Shown here in pieces: positions 10,427-20,081 of a stretch of DNA of 64,000 bases. The notes beneath the pieces are model-generated. The model made no database searches. It had not been told where the DNA came from and saw only the letters and a list, made by a program, of their open reading frames with translations. Source of the DNA: Chitinophagaceae bacterium (GTDB taxonomy: Bacteria; Bacteroidota; Bacteroidia; Chitinophagales; Chitinophagaceae); the NCBI GenBank assembly GCA_016721085.1, contig JADKJI010000003.1, positions 1-64,000 on the forward strand, in the 5' to 3' direction. The translations under genes were made by a program, and so were the position numbers. Positions within the stretch are counted from its first letter, which is position 1, and every line of letters starts with the position of its first letter.

Positions 10427-12859
10427 ATGCTTAAGCTGCTTATAACTTCACTGTTATTTATTGCCGCTATTCCTGCTCAATCACAAATTGGGAAAATAAC
10501 AGGAAGCGTAAATAATCATAAAGAAATGTCAGGTGCAATCGTTTCCCTTTTAAGAGGAAAAGATACCAGCCTGTTAAAGACAAGCTTTATTGAAGACGAT
10601 GGTAGTTTCAATTTTGAAAAACTAGCAGAAGGAAATTATTTTATCAAGATCACTCATACAAGTTTCGAAACTTATTTTTCAGATCTCATAAAAATTACCA
10701 ATCAACAACCTACTATAACTCTACCCTCCTATTCATTAAAACCTGCAGTAAAAGAATTGCAGGAAGTGAATGTGACTGGAAAAAAATCATTTGTAGAACG
10801 AAAAATAGATCGTGTAGTTATCAATCCTGATTTGCTAATCAGTAATGCTGGTGCCACGTCTCTGGAAGTATTAGAAAAGCACCGGGCGTTATGGTGGATA
10901 TTGATGGTAACATATCATTAAAAGGAAAGCAAGGGGTTTTTGTTTTATCGATGATAAACCAACTTATCTAGCAGCTGCCGATCTTGCCGCTTATCTGCGT
11001 TCCATTCCTTCCAGCTCCATTGAATCCATAGAAATTATGACAAACCCTCCTGCAAAATATGATGCAGAAGGTAATGCAGGTGTAATCAATATAAAACTGA
11101 AAAGAAACCGGGCAAAGGCTTCAATGGTTCCATAACCCTTAGCTATGGACAAGGAACCTATATGCGAAACCAATAACAGTATCAACCTAAATTATCGTGT
11201 TAATAAAGTAAACTTCTTTACCAATTTCAGCTGGAATCAAAACAACACGTATCAGGATCTGACTATAAACCCTATTACTTCAATCCAAATGGAACAAAAA
11301 ACTCCACCTTTAGTCAGAATTCCTATATAAAAAGAGAATTCAAAAAGCACCAACCTAAGAATAGGAGCCGATTACTATGTTACCTCTAAATCAACAGTAG
11401 GCATTGCGTTGTCTGGATTCATTAATCCATCTTTTGTTCCAACTACTAACAATGCTAGTCTGCTGGATGCAAATGACAATGTTGTAAATCTGATACGAGC
11501 CAGTAACCCTTCCGACAAAGTTTGGAAGAATGGTAGCGTCAATCTTAATTACGCACTTAAGATGAAAAAACCGGGTGAGGAATTGAGTGTAAACCTTGAT
11601 TATATCGCATATAAGTCAAGCCATACTCAACTTTTGAAAAACAGTACTTATACCCCAGATACAGTTTTATTGAATGAATCAGTTCTGTCTTCATCACTTC
11701 CAGCAACTATTGGTGTGCGTACAGGAAAACTTGATTATTCCACTCCATTGTCGAAAGGAATAAAAATGGATGCAGGAGGAAAAATAAGTTTTGTAAAAAC
11801 AGATAATACCGCCGACTTTTTTGACGTAGTGAATACTGTGCCCACTCCAAATTATGAATTCAGTAATAGATTCAAGTATCAGGAAAATATAAACGCCGCC
11901 TATGTGAATTTTTCGAAAGAAGGGAAAGCGTTTTCAATACAGGCAGGACTTCGGATAGAAAATACAAATATCAAAGGCAACCAGCTGGGTAATCCACTGA
12001 TAAAGGATTCCTCATTCACCAGAAATTATACTAACCTCTTCCCTACCTTCTATCTCAGTTATAAACTCGATACCTCCGATAAGCACCAGCTCGGTTTCTC
12101 TTTCGGAAGAAGAGTTGACCGTCCGAATTACCAGGATATGAATCCTTTTACCTATCCACTAGACCGGTATACTTATTATGGAGGAAATCCGTTTCTGGAA
12201 CCAACCTTCTCTTATAATTTTGAATTCTCTCACACGTATAAGAATTTCCTGACTACTACATTAGAATATAGTCTTGTAAAAAATCTTATTCAGGAAACCA
12301 ATGAACAAAAAGGAAATATCTACTATAGTCGCCGGGGAATTTTGGAAAACAACAGGTTTATGGAATTTCAGTAAATGGCAATTTCAAAATTACTAAGTGG
12401 TGGACCCTGCAATTATATACTGAAGGGAAGAATATGAGTTATGAGTCGATAATCTACGGACAGGTACTTGACGAAAGCAAGTTTTATTGGTTTATTCAAC
12501 CAGTCAATCAGTTCATTATCACAAAATCACTGAGTGCTGAATTCGGAGGTTCTTATCAAACAAGAATACTAGTTGCTCAGTTTCTTACCATACCAGTTTG
12601 GCAGGCAAGGATCGGTGTATCACAAAAAATATGGAAAGGCAAAGGAACAATTCGCTTAAACGTCTCTGATATGTTCTATTCAAACCAGCCAGGTGGAGAT
12701 ATAAGGAATATTGCCAACTCTAAAGCCAACTGGTTGAGTTATCTGGATTCTAGAGTAGCCTCTCTCAGTTTTACTTACCGGTTCAATAAAGGAAAATCGT
12801 TGAATGCGAGGGAATCGGGAGCTTCTGATACGGAGAAAAATCGGATTAAGACGAATTAA
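10427..12859 (+). pseudogene. TonB-dependent outer membrane beta-barrel receptor, several frameshifts
   Basis: ATG at 10427 is preferred over GTG 10400 because a signal peptide (LLITSLLFIAAIPAQSQ) follows it. Next come a carboxypeptidase-regulatory-like domain (KITGSVNNHKEMSGAIVSLL), a linker VKELQEVNVTGKKSFVERK, and a plug domain with GVMVDIDGNISLKGKQGV and IESIEIMTNPPAKYDAEGNA, then GVINIKLKKKPGKG. The rest is a barrel with repeated aromatic-ended strands and FSFGRRVDRPNYQDMNPFTY, a signature of the outer-membrane beta-barrel family of Bacteroidota. It would import an unknown ligand using TonB energy. Frameshifts lie near 10880, 10945, 11100, 11275, 11335 and 12365; the long middle piece 11409-12374 is intact. 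Confidence 0.75.
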
Positions 12860-12881
12860 GTTTTCAAGTATATTCTTTTTT

Positions 12882-12926
12882 ACCGCAGAGACGCGGAGAC
12901 GCAGTAAGCCTCTGCGTCTCCGCGGT
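12882..12926. repeat. Family F hairpin repeat, copy 1 (right arm shortened)
   Basis: The left arm ACCGCAGAGACGCGGAGACG is complete; the right arm CTCTGCGTCTCCGCGGT lacks eight bases relative to the full copies at 26.1, 47.1 and 61.6 kb. It lies between two rightward genes, 22 bases after the receptor stop. The rest of the 12860-13207 gap holds no gene that I can see; it contains a short inverted repeat GTTAC-ACTTT-GTAAC at about 13178, 30 bases before the next gene, which could be an operator. Confidence 0.85.
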
Positions 12927-13207
12927 CCCCCTCTGACAAAACATCTCAAACAGAATCTAAAGTAATAACCATCTTTCCCCTTTTGGCAAATCATAATGGT
13001 TGTCGGAATCCATAGAATAACCTTTATACACAATGTCATCGGAATGACGCTCCAAAAGTGGAATTGAGGATACATAATTAAAACGGCCTGCGACTAGCCG
13101 TGCAGTGAAAAATCATAGAAAAAAAGGTAGAAGAACCCCGGCAAATCTCCATTTACATCCCAAAATCAGTATATTTAGTTACACTTTGTAACGATAAATA
13201 CTGCAGT

Positions 13208-14798
13208 ATGAAAAATGACAATGGCCGCAACGGCCAACCAATGAATTCATCCAATGAATCAACTCCATCTACACCAAAATCAACAAACGCTATTGATAGA
13301 AGAAAATTTGTAGGGCTTTTAGCAAGTTCTTCATTGGCCTTTTCCATAGTGCCGAGACATGTTTTGGGAGGACCTGGTTATATTGCCCCAAGTGATAAGA
13401 TAACGTTAGGGTATATTGGTATCGGCACACAAGGTGTTCGGGAACTATTACCCCTATTAGCCAATACTCAAATTCGTTACCTCTGTATGTGACCCAAATA
13501 AGACTGCCAATGGTTATAAGGACTGGTCGAAGGAGGGATTACGAAATGAAGTGAGAAAAGCAATAAAGAATCCTAACTGGACACCAGGTGGAATTACTCC
13601 ATTCCAGGCGGCCGTGATAACGGAAAGGAAATCGTTGAAAGCTATTATGCAAGCCAACGACCTGATGAAAATACAAGGGCTGTTCTTCTTATGCAGATGT
13701 TCGAGAAATGCTGGATAAAGAAAAGATATGGATGCTGTCAAAATCATGACACCAGACCATCTCCATGGCATTCTCTCTATTGCAGCACTTAAAAAAGGAA
13801 AACATATACTTCTGCATAAGCCACTTTCCAATCGACTTTTAGAAGGCAAGAAAGTAATTGAAATGGCAAAAAGCAGCAATGCTATCACCCACCTGATACC
13901 CTGGGATTCTAATGGTTCCATGGAAACAGTGATGGCCTGGATCAACGCCGGTGCCATCGGTACATTGAAAGAAGTACATAACTGGACAAATAGACCTGTA
14001 TGGCCTCAATATCCCAATTTACCAACAGATACGCCTGCTGTTCCTGATGGATTTGATTGGGATCTATGGTTAGGTCCTGAAGCGTTTCGCCCCTATCATC
14101 CCAATTACACACATATGGTGTTCAGGGGATGGTACGATTTTGGAGGAGGATCAATGGCCGATATGGGACACTATAGTTTATGGACCGTTTTCAATGCATT
14201 GAAACTTACTTCTCCAACCATCATTGAACCTTGCAGAAGTCATTTCGTAAACTTTAATGATGTTACCCCTTCGCGTGTCAATAACAATTTCTCTTTCCCA
14301 ATGGCAAGTATGGTGAGATTCCACTACCCTGCAAATGGAGACAGGCCTCCAGTAGACTTATGCTGGTATGATGGAGGTATGCGTCCACCAAATCCAACAG
14401 AATTATTGGATGTAAATAAAGAATTGCCTGCTGAAGGAATGATGTTTGTAGGAGACAAGGGAAAGATATTAGCAGGCTTTGATGTAGAGAACCCACAAAT
14501 CATTTCGGGAACAAAAATGGAAGCTCCTGCTAAAGCGGTTGACCAGCGTAGTCAGGTTGAACAAACATCTGCGGCCTTACCTCTTTTTGTGGATGCCTGC
14601 AAAACCGGTAAACAATATGCAGGGAATTTCAGAGAAGCTGAAGCTATCACGGAAGCTATCAACCTTTACTCCGCATCACTTCGTACTAATAAAATGCTGA
14701 GATACGATGCGAGTACACATAAAGTGACCAATGTAACTGAAGCGAATAAATATCTGGATAGAGAGTATAGGGAGGGATGGGAGCCTGGGATGATTTAA
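13208..14798 (+). pseudogene. Tat-exported Gfo/Idh/MocA family oxidoreductase, frameshifted in its N-terminal third
   Basis: The N-terminus carries a twin-arginine signal (DRRKFVGLLASSSLAFSIVP), then a Rossmann fold start ITLGYIGIGTQGVRELLPLL. After shifts near 13485, 13610 and 13690 the frame is open from 13728 to the stop: MDAVKIMTPDHLHGILSIAA, KGKHILLHKPLSNRLLEGKK (the family EKP motif here is HKP), and FGGGSMADMGHYSLWTVFNA. Such enzymes act on sugars or inositols with tightly bound NAD(P), here in the periplasm. It is followed by a Tat-exported sugar isomerase, so the pair probably works on the same substrate, which cannot be named. Sequence after 13.73 kb shows no further indels in this gene. 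Confidence 0.8.
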
Positions 14799-14803
14799 AA
14801 GAT

Positions 14804-14833
14804 AAGTCAAAAGTTAAAAGTAAAAAGTAAAAA
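14804..14833. repeat. Family C A-rich repeat (AAGTCAAAAGTTAAAAGT type)
   Basis: A run of AGTCAAAAGTTAAAAGTAAAA units fills the whole spacer between the oxidoreductase stop and the next ATG. The same family occurs at 36.56-36.64 kb and, inverted, at 37.07 kb. It occupies the position where the ribosome binding site of the next gene would be expected. Confidence 0.65.
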
Positions 14834-15697
14834 ATGAAAAGTATTGATAGACGAAAGTTTCTGGTACAGGGTGGAATGGGGTTGGGAGCAGCAATTTTAG
14901 CAACACAATTACCAAATGAATTGTTTGCTGCTTTCGATTCAGGTTTAATAAAAAGACCCTTTGGATTTCAATCCTATCCAATAAGAGATAGGCTTTCCAA
15001 AGATTTTGCAGGCACCTTGAAATTGATGGCAGGAATGGGTTATCAGGAAGTGGAAATGTGTTCTCCTTCAGGATACTCTACTATTGGATTCGCTGCCATT
15101 GCAAAATTAAAAACTGCTGAAGTAAAAACTATAATTACAGATGCTGGCCTTTCCTGTAAAAGCTGCCATTTTGTTTTTGGAGAATTAACAAACAAACTGG
15201 ACGACACCATTGCATTTTCACAAGAACTCGGTTTAACCAATATCATCTGCTCCACTTTTTGGTTACCCAAAACAGCTACGCTGGATGATTATAAGAAAGC
15301 GGCAGATAAATTAAATGTTGCTGCAGAGAAAATAAAGAAGGCCGGCATGCAAGCTGGATTTCATAACCACGATTTTGAATTCAAAATGCTGGAAGGGGAA
15401 TTGATCTACGATGTACTAATGAACCGTCTTGATCCATCCTTGGTGAAAATGCAATTCCAGACAGAAGTCATCAATTATGGTTATAAAGCAGCCACATATT
15501 TTGAAAAATATCCGGGTCGCTTTATTTCAGCCCATTTAAGCGACTGGACAGCAGAAAAGAAACAAGTTCCCATTGGAAAGGGAGTCATTGATTGGAAAGA
15601 GTTTTTCAAAGCGGCAAAAACAGGTGGTATAGAAACTTGTTATGTAGAAATGGATTATGAGACGTATGAGGAGAGTGCGAAGTTTTTGAAAGCGTGA
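14834..15697 (+). CDS. Tat-exported sugar phosphate isomerase/epimerase (TIM barrel)
   Basis: The protein of 287 residues begins with a twin-arginine signal (SIDRRKFLVQGGMGLGAAIL) and an Ala-rich cleavage region, followed by a xylose-isomerase-like TIM barrel: FGFQSYPIRDRLSKDFAGTL, GYQEVEMCSP, AGMQAGFHNHDFEFKML (metal-binding His-Asn-His), KYPGRFISAHLSDWT and a late ETCYVEMDYETYEESAKF. The family isomerises or epimerises sugars or inositols using a divalent metal. It follows the Gfo/Idh/MocA gene by 35 bases and is probably in its operon, so both enzymes may modify a periplasmic polyol or sugar. The stop is followed within four bases by a repeat of family J. Confidence 0.85.
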   Translation: MKSIDRRKFLVQGGMGLGAAILATQLPNELFAAFDSGLIKRPFGFQSYPIRDRLSKDFAGTLKLMAGMGYQEVEMCSPSGYSTIGFAAIAKLKTAEVKTIITDAGLSCKSCHFVFGELTNKLDDTIAFSQELGLTNIICSTFWLPKTATLDDYKKAADKLNVAAEKIKKAGMQAGFHNHDFEFKMLEGELIYDVLMNRLDPSLVKMQFQTEVINYGYKAATYFEKYPGRFISAHLSDWTAEKKQVPIGKGVIDWKEFFKAAKTGGIETCYVEMDYETYEESAKFLKA

Positions 15698-15700
15698 GGG

Positions 15701-15768
15701 GCTTGATGCTGGAAGCTAGATGCTAGGTGCTGGATGCCTAAGGCTTAGGGCCTAAAGCCTAAGGCCTT
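15701..15768. repeat. Families J and H: GCTAGATGCTAGGTGC units then GCCTAAAGCCTAAGGC units
   Basis: Starting four bases after the isomerase stop are imperfect units of GATGCT-GGAAGCTA-GATGCTA-GGTGCTGGATGC, followed without a gap by CCTAAGGCTTAGGGCCTAAA-type units that form several overlapping inverted repeats. The same J and H families occur together, in the opposite order, at 48.18-48.25 kb. The remainder of the gap to 15980 is AT-rich with no gene evident. Confidence 0.75.
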
Positions 15769-15980
15769 ATTTGTTAGTAAGTTGTTTTTTAATTGATTCT
15801 CAAAAGTTTTTTTATTCAGGGGCCTCAAACGAAAAGACACACTTTTGATAGGGTAAACAGGATAGTAATTATTAACAATTTGTGTGGGAAAAGGGGGTAT
15901 ACAGATCAAACCAGATACGGGGAAAAATTGTATTTTAAATCGTACTACCTCAATTCATTAAGAAACAGAAATTATTAAAT

Positions 15981-16592
15981 ATGAGAAAGAGTCTTGTGGC
16001 CCTATTCCTGCTTACTTCAACTACTTTATTCGCTCAAGAAACAGTTACTGAAAAATTCCAGAAGATTCAGACATTACAGCAAGCACAACAATTCATAGAG
16101 GCAAATCCAGTATTGAAGCCAGCACTTTTGTATTTGTCTGCCGGAAAAGATACCGCTCTTATTGATAAAAGATTATTACGTCAGAAGAAGGGCGATATCT
16201 TCTCTGTTGGATATGTAACTTATAAAGTACTGGAAGCAAGGGACACTACCGATCTAAGAGCCAGCTATATATTTCTTGATGGCGGTAGCTTATCAAAATC
16301 AGAAGTTGATAGTCTAAAGAAATTAATTGTACAGAAACTTAATGCTGGTGCCAAATTTGAACAGCTATCAGACCAATATACGATGGATGGCAACAAGACC
16401 CATGGAGATACCGATTGGTTTTTTGGCGAGTATTCTTTCCCAAAAGAGTTCCAGGATGCGGTTATGAGCCGCAAACTTGGTGAAATTTTCTTTGTGGATG
16501 TGGCTGATAAAGAATGGCACTATATCGTAAAGAAAACTTTTGAGGATAGGGTAAAGAAGGATATTACGGTGTTGAGGGCGAATGGAAGATAG
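15981..16592 (+). CDS. Periplasmic parvulin-type peptidyl-prolyl isomerase
   Basis: A signal peptide (MRKSLVALFLLTSTTLFAQ) precedes a 180-residue protein. The C-terminal half matches the parvulin/PpiC fold: LRASYIFLDGG at the first strand, LNAGAKFEQLSDQYTMDGN, HGDTDWFFGEYSFPKEFQDA, and LGEIFFVDVADKEWHYIVKK. The family motif G-D-x-G-W/F-F is recognisable as GDTDWFFGEYSF. It would help fold secreted or outer-membrane proteins in the periplasm. It stands alone, with a repeat-rich spacer before it and an oppositely oriented ORF6N gene after it. Assignment to the PPIase family is good; whether it is catalytically active is not certain from sequence. Confidence 0.8.
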   Translation: MRKSLVALFLLTSTTLFAQETVTEKFQKIQTLQQAQQFIEANPVLKPALLYLSAGKDTALIDKRLLRQKKGDIFSVGYVTYKVLEARDTTDLRASYIFLDGGSLSKSEVDSLKKLIVQKLNAGAKFEQLSDQYTMDGNKTHGDTDWFFGEYSFPKEFQDAVMSRKLGEIFFVDVADKEWHYIVKKTFEDRVKKDITVLRANGR

Positions 16593-16729
16593 TAGTGAAA
16601 TATACTTGTTGTAATCCAACTACAAACAACCTTTAATGTGACTTTAAGTAGTAATTATTCATTTCAAAAGCAAATGGAGTAAAAAAGTGCCATAACCTTG
16701 CACTTTTGTTGCCTCAATTCCGATATTGG

Positions 16730-17290
16730 TTATTTCTTGAATCCGATTCTTTCCCTGTCATCCCATTTACGCTGGCTAGCCTTCTCATCCAAAAGGTTTT
16801 CCATTGCATCATAAATCTGGTTTAGTTGTACATCATGCTCGCCCAACCGGTCACGGATAATTTTTAGTTGCTCCTTTAGATCAGACTGCATCAATAGCGC
16901 TTTCCTTACTCCAACAAATGCCCTCATGATAGCAATATTCATGTTTATTGCTTTGTCGCTATTCAATATAGCGCTTAACATGGCTACACCTTGTTCAGTA
17001 AAAAGCAAATGGTGTGATATTTTTATTCTTTTTGATTGGAAGGTGGTAACAATTTGCAACCCTTTTTTACTGCTTTTGGATGCGGTCACATACTGTGACC
17101 GGATTACTTCCCACTCTGTAATAGAAAGCCTGAACATAAAATCATTTGGGAATCTTTTGCTATTTCTCTTTACCGACTGATTTAGCACTTTAGTAGCAAT
17201 TTCGTATAACTCAGCAAGATCAAAATCGAGCATTACCCGCTCTCCCCTGATTTCATATATTCGGTTTTGGATGCTTTTAAGAATTTGCAT
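16730..17290 (-). CDS. ORF6N domain-containing protein (phage antirepressor-like)
   Basis: The first 100 residues fit the ORF6N domain: IRGERVMLDFDLAELYEIAT, VLNQSVKRNSKRFPNDFMFR, then ITEWEVIRSQYVTASK and HLLFTEQGVAMLSAILNSDK. A C-terminal helical region (LLMQSDLKEQLKIIRDRLGE) probably forms a coiled coil. ORF6N proteins are DNA-binding antirepressor-like proteins originally found in phages and common as single genes in Bacteroidota chromosomes. No other phage gene is nearby, so this is likely a domesticated or solitary copy. Function in the host is unknown. It is 186 residues and intact. Confidence 0.85.
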   Translation of the reverse strand: MQILKSIQNRIYEIRGERVMLDFDLAELYEIATKVLNQSVKRNSKRFPNDFMFRLSITEWEVIRSQYVTASKSSKKGLQIVTTFQSKRIKISHHLLFTEQGVAMLSAILNSDKAINMNIAIMRAFVGVRKALLMQSDLKEQLKIIRDRLGEHDVQLNQIYDAMENLLDEKASQRKWDDRERIGFKK

Positions 17291-17446
17291 TGAAATACTT
17301 GGACATCGAATTTAATATATCCAGCGAATGCTCCAATGATATTTCATTGCGTTGTAGTAAATCAAAGTTGTATTTAGCCTAAGAATGAACTTAGATAAGA
17401 AAGTCAAAATGCAATTATTATTCTCGAATGATTTAAATTTTACACG

Positions 17447-18838
17447 TTAGGCGTACTTCCCGATACAAAACTTACTAAAAATATAATCCAACTGATCCTC
17501 GTTGGTTATTTCTCCTGTTATTTCTCCAAGGTAATGAAGACAACGACGAATATCGAGCGCGAGTAAGTCGCCTGGAATTTTATTGTCTAATCCCGCTTTT
17601 ATATCATCGAGAGATTGTGCTACTTGCTTCAAAGCATGAAAGTGGCGGGCATTTGTTACGACAGTATTCTCGGTGGATAGTGATCCAGATAATACCTGAT
17701 CCACCAATCTTTCCTTTAGTACTTCAATATGTCTTTTCTCTTTGGCAGAAAGGAAAATGGGTTTGTCAAGTACATTAAACTTGTTATGAAGATCTGCTTC
17801 AGTAACAGCATCCATCTTATTTACAATAAAAAGGATTTTTGCATTGGATTTCTTCAGCCATTCTGCTTGTTGTTTTAATCCATCAGTTGTTTCAGCAACT
17901 GCATCGAGAATACATAGCACTACATCTGCTGCTGCAATCTTCTCAAAACTTTTTTCCATACCGATGCTTTCTATTACATCGCTGGTATGTTCTCGAATAC
18001 CTGCTGTATCAATAAGACGGAAAAGGATACCATCTATATTCAGCACCTCTTCAATGGTGTCGCGGGTGGTGCCAGCTATATCGCTTACGATAGCACGATT
18101 CTCATTCAACAATGTATTGAGTAAAGTGGATTTTCCGGCATTGGGTTTTCCAACAATTGCTACGTTAACTCCATTCTTTATCACATTACCTAATGAAAAG
18201 GATTCAATGAGTTGGCCTGTGGCTGTAGTTGCATTATTTATGAGTGCATAGAACTGTGTGCGATCTGCAAACTCTACGTCTTCCTGTGAGAAATCGAGTT
18301 CCAATTCTATCAATGCTGAGAAACTGAGTAATTGGTCGCGCAGCACTTTTAGCACCTGAGAAAATCCACCACGCATAGTATGCAGGGCTGCTTTTTGGGA
18401 AGCGGCTGTATTACTGGCTATAAGATCGGCAACGGCTTCGGCCTGGGCCAGATCCAATTTTCCATTTAGAAAGGCTCGCTGGGTGAATTCTCCCGGTTTA
18501 GCCAATCGGGCTCCTTCAGCCACACAAGCGGCAATGATCTGCTGCTGTACATATGGAGAGCCGTGAGCAGATATTTCTGCCACATCTTCTCCTGTATACG
18601 ATTTGGGACCTTTGTAAATTCCTACTACTACTTCATCCAGAATACGGGTATCCTGTTTCAAAAAGCCCACATGAAGGGTATGGCTTTTCTGGCTGGAAAT
18701 CTGCTTTGATGGAAAGAGTGTATCCATGATGGCAAAGGATTTTTTGCCGCTTAAACGGATCACTCCTATAGCTCCTACCCCCGGCGGAGTTGCTAACGCT
18801 ACAATGGTATCATCCCACCCTGCCAATTTCCCAATCAT
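17447..18838 (-). CDS. mnmE: tRNA uridine-5-carboxymethylaminomethyl synthesis GTPase MnmE
   Basis: The start is placed at ATG 18838 (MIGKLAGWDDTIVALATPPG), not further upstream, because this is where homology begins and a promoter lies just before it. The protein has the N-terminal tetrahydrofolate-binding domain (GVGAIGVIRLSG), a helical region, and an inserted G domain with GKPNAGKSTLLN, DIAGTTRDTIEE (G2/G3), DTAGIRE and NKMD. It ends FCIGKYA, containing the C-x-G-K motif essential for modification. MnmE with MnmG modifies the wobble uridine of several tRNAs. Length of 463 residues is normal. Neighbours are unrelated and the gene seems monocistronic. Confidence 0.97.
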   Translation of the reverse strand: MIGKLAGWDDTIVALATPPGVGAIGVIRLSGKKSFAIMDTLFPSKQISSQKSHTLHVGFLKQDTRILDEVVVGIYKGPKSYTGEDVAEISAHGSPYVQQQIIAACVAEGARLAKPGEFTQRAFLNGKLDLAQAEAVADLIASNTAASQKAALHTMRGGFSQVLKVLRDQLLSFSALIELELDFSQEDVEFADRTQFYALINNATTATGQLIESFSLGNVIKNGVNVAIVGKPNAGKSTLLNTLLNENRAIVSDIAGTTRDTIEEVLNIDGILFRLIDTAGIREHTSDVIESIGMEKSFEKIAAADVVLCILDAVAETTDGLKQQAEWLKKSNAKILFIVNKMDAVTEADLHNKFNVLDKPIFLSAKEKRHIEVLKERLVDQVLSGSLSTENTVVTNARHFHALKQVAQSLDDIKAGLDNKIPGDLLALDIRRCLHYLGEITGEITNEDQLDYIFSKFCIGKYA

Positions 18839-18854
18839 ACTGAAATGCTTTTGC

Positions 18855-18885
18855 CAAATATAAAGGGTGTTGGGAGGATGGGCAA
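18855..18885 (-). promoter_or_regulatory. Bacteroidota-type promoter of mnmE
   Basis: On the minus strand TTG (18885-18883) and TATATTTG (18862-18855) are separated by 20 bases, matching the TTG/TAnnTTTG consensus of Bacteroidota sigma-A promoters. The predicted transcript starts close to the ATG at 18838 and thus has a very short leader. No experimental support. Confidence 0.6.
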
Positions 18886-18943
18886 CAAAAATCCCCACCA
18901 TTGTGTGGTGGGGATGGAAAAGAAGTAAAAAATTCGGTTGTGG

Positions 18944-19132
18944 CTTACACAAGATGTCATCTCGAATTGCAAAAATAGAGTTGTATGCCACGGAAAAATT
19001 GTTTCCTCTTTACGACTTCCCACTAGCTATAAATGGTTCATTAGAAGCTATTCGTTCGAATCAGATTATAATAGTCAGCCATTTTTATGTTGCAAAAATT
19101 GGGTTGTTTCTTACACAAGATGACATCTCGAA
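18944..19132. repeat. Pair of 23-base direct repeats with one mismatch
   Basis: CTTACACAAGATGNCATCTCGAA occurs at 18944-18966 and 19110-19132 (N is T in the first and A in the second). Each copy has TTGCAAAAAT-(A/T)-G-(A/G)-GTTGT next to it, downstream of the first and upstream of the second, hinting at a longer duplicated unit. The core contains the imperfect palindrome GATGTCATC. The 303-base gap between mnmE and tonB contains nothing else that I can name. Confidence 0.7.
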
Positions 19133-19141
19133 AGCATCCCC

Positions 19142-19963
19142 CTACTCCTCCGCCAGCTTAAACACCACTGGCTGTGTCTTAAATGAATTCACCATCTTCC
19201 CATTCTGAATTGCAGGCGTCCACTGGCCGCTTTTCTTTATTACCCTCACTGCCTCAGCCTGAAGCTCTGAAGGACCGCCTACAGCCTCTACATTGCTTAC
19301 ATTGCCCTGTTTGTCAACTATGAATCGAACCTGCACGGTACCCTGTACCAGGTTATCGATTGCATCCTGTGGATATTTAAGCCCCTTATTCAGGTAACGA
19401 GCCCAGGCCGATAGTCCGCCGGGATATTCCGATTCTATTTCCACTTTAATAAATACGGAGTCGGGGTTTTCGTGACGCGCAGGCGCCTGTAAAATACCTC
19501 TCCCTTCGTCGGTTGGTGGAGGTGCTGTAATGCCAAGATCCTTATCCCCATCTACATTTGCGTTTCCGATTTTCACATTCTCTAGGTCCTCGTTGTCGGG
19601 CGGTTGTTCATCGGGTTTTACATCTTTATCGTCGGTAATAATAGGGGGAGAGAAGTTCTTCATGGCCACCGGTTTGGGCTCTGGAAGTTTTATGGGAGGG
19701 GGTGTGATTTTTTCCACTGGCTTATCGTCTAGCTTAGCGAGCTCATGATCGATTACATTCCATCGTTGCGCCATAGCATCTTTGGAATTGCTTCCGATCA
19801 CATAGCCGGTCCAAAGTAAAAGGGTGAGAGCCAGCATGCCGCTTACGGCTATCAACATACGCTTATTATAAGTCCGGCGCAATTGGTAAGCGCCATATTC
19901 CTTGTTTCTTCCTTCGAAGAGGATGTCGAGCAGATCTGCTGTTAGAATGGTAGAAGTGTTCAT
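19142..19963 (-). CDS. tonB: TonB-family energy transducer, paralogue 1
   Basis: The 273-residue protein has a cytoplasmic start with the Bacteroidota signature DILFEGRNKEYGAYQLRRTY, one membrane helix (LIAVSGMLALTLLLWTGYVI), a proline/glutamate-rich periplasmic linker (EKITPPPIKLPEPKPVAM), and a C-terminal TonB domain beginning EIESEYPGGLSAWARYLNKG and including GTVQVRFIVDKQGNVSNVEA and the terminal SGQWTPAIQNGKMVNSFKTQ. It couples proton-motive force to outer-membrane receptors. It is the last gene of the leftward exbB-exbD-exbD-tonB-tonB cluster, separated from paralogue 2 by a strong terminator, so its expression may be lower or independent. Confidence 0.92.
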   Translation of the reverse strand: MNTSTILTADLLDILFEGRNKEYGAYQLRRTYNKRMLIAVSGMLALTLLLWTGYVIGSNSKDAMAQRWNVIDHELAKLDDKPVEKITPPPIKLPEPKPVAMKNFSPPIITDDKDVKPDEQPPDNEDLENVKIGNANVDGDKDLGITAPPPTDEGRGILQAPARHENPDSVFIKVEIESEYPGGLSAWARYLNKGLKYPQDAIDNLVQGTVQVRFIVDKQGNVSNVEAVGGPSELQAEAVRVIKKSGQWTPAIQNGKMVNSFKTQPVVFKLAEE

Positions 19964-20032
19964 GGCAATTAATTTTCAATAAGATGCCATGACTAAAGCA
20001 TTCCATAAGATATGCATAGACGTTATAAAACA

Positions 20033-20063
20033 AAAATCCCCTGCAGATGCTGCAGGGGATTTT
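20033..20063 (-). terminator. Strong rho-independent terminator between the two tonB genes
   Basis: A perfect 14-bp stem (AAAATCCCCTGCAG / CTGCAGGGGATTTT) with the three-base loop ATG is followed by T-rich sequence. It begins 19 bases after the stop codon of the upstream tonB paralogue on the minus strand and should end most of the transcripts from the exbB operon before paralogue 1. Confidence 0.85.
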
Positions 20064-20081
20064 ATAGATCGAATACTATTA

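Noticed and set aside
15793..15978. Open frame of 61 codons before the PPIase gene
   Set aside because: No ribosome site or protein-like composition; it lies in AT-rich spacer behind repeats.
16730..17290. Prophage suggested by the ORF6N gene
   Set aside because: No integrase, structural or lysis genes nearby; solitary ORF6N genes are common in Bacteroidota.
18838..18991. Upstream extension of mnmE by 51 residues
   Set aside because: The extra part is not similar to MnmE, and a well-formed promoter for the shorter start lies inside it.
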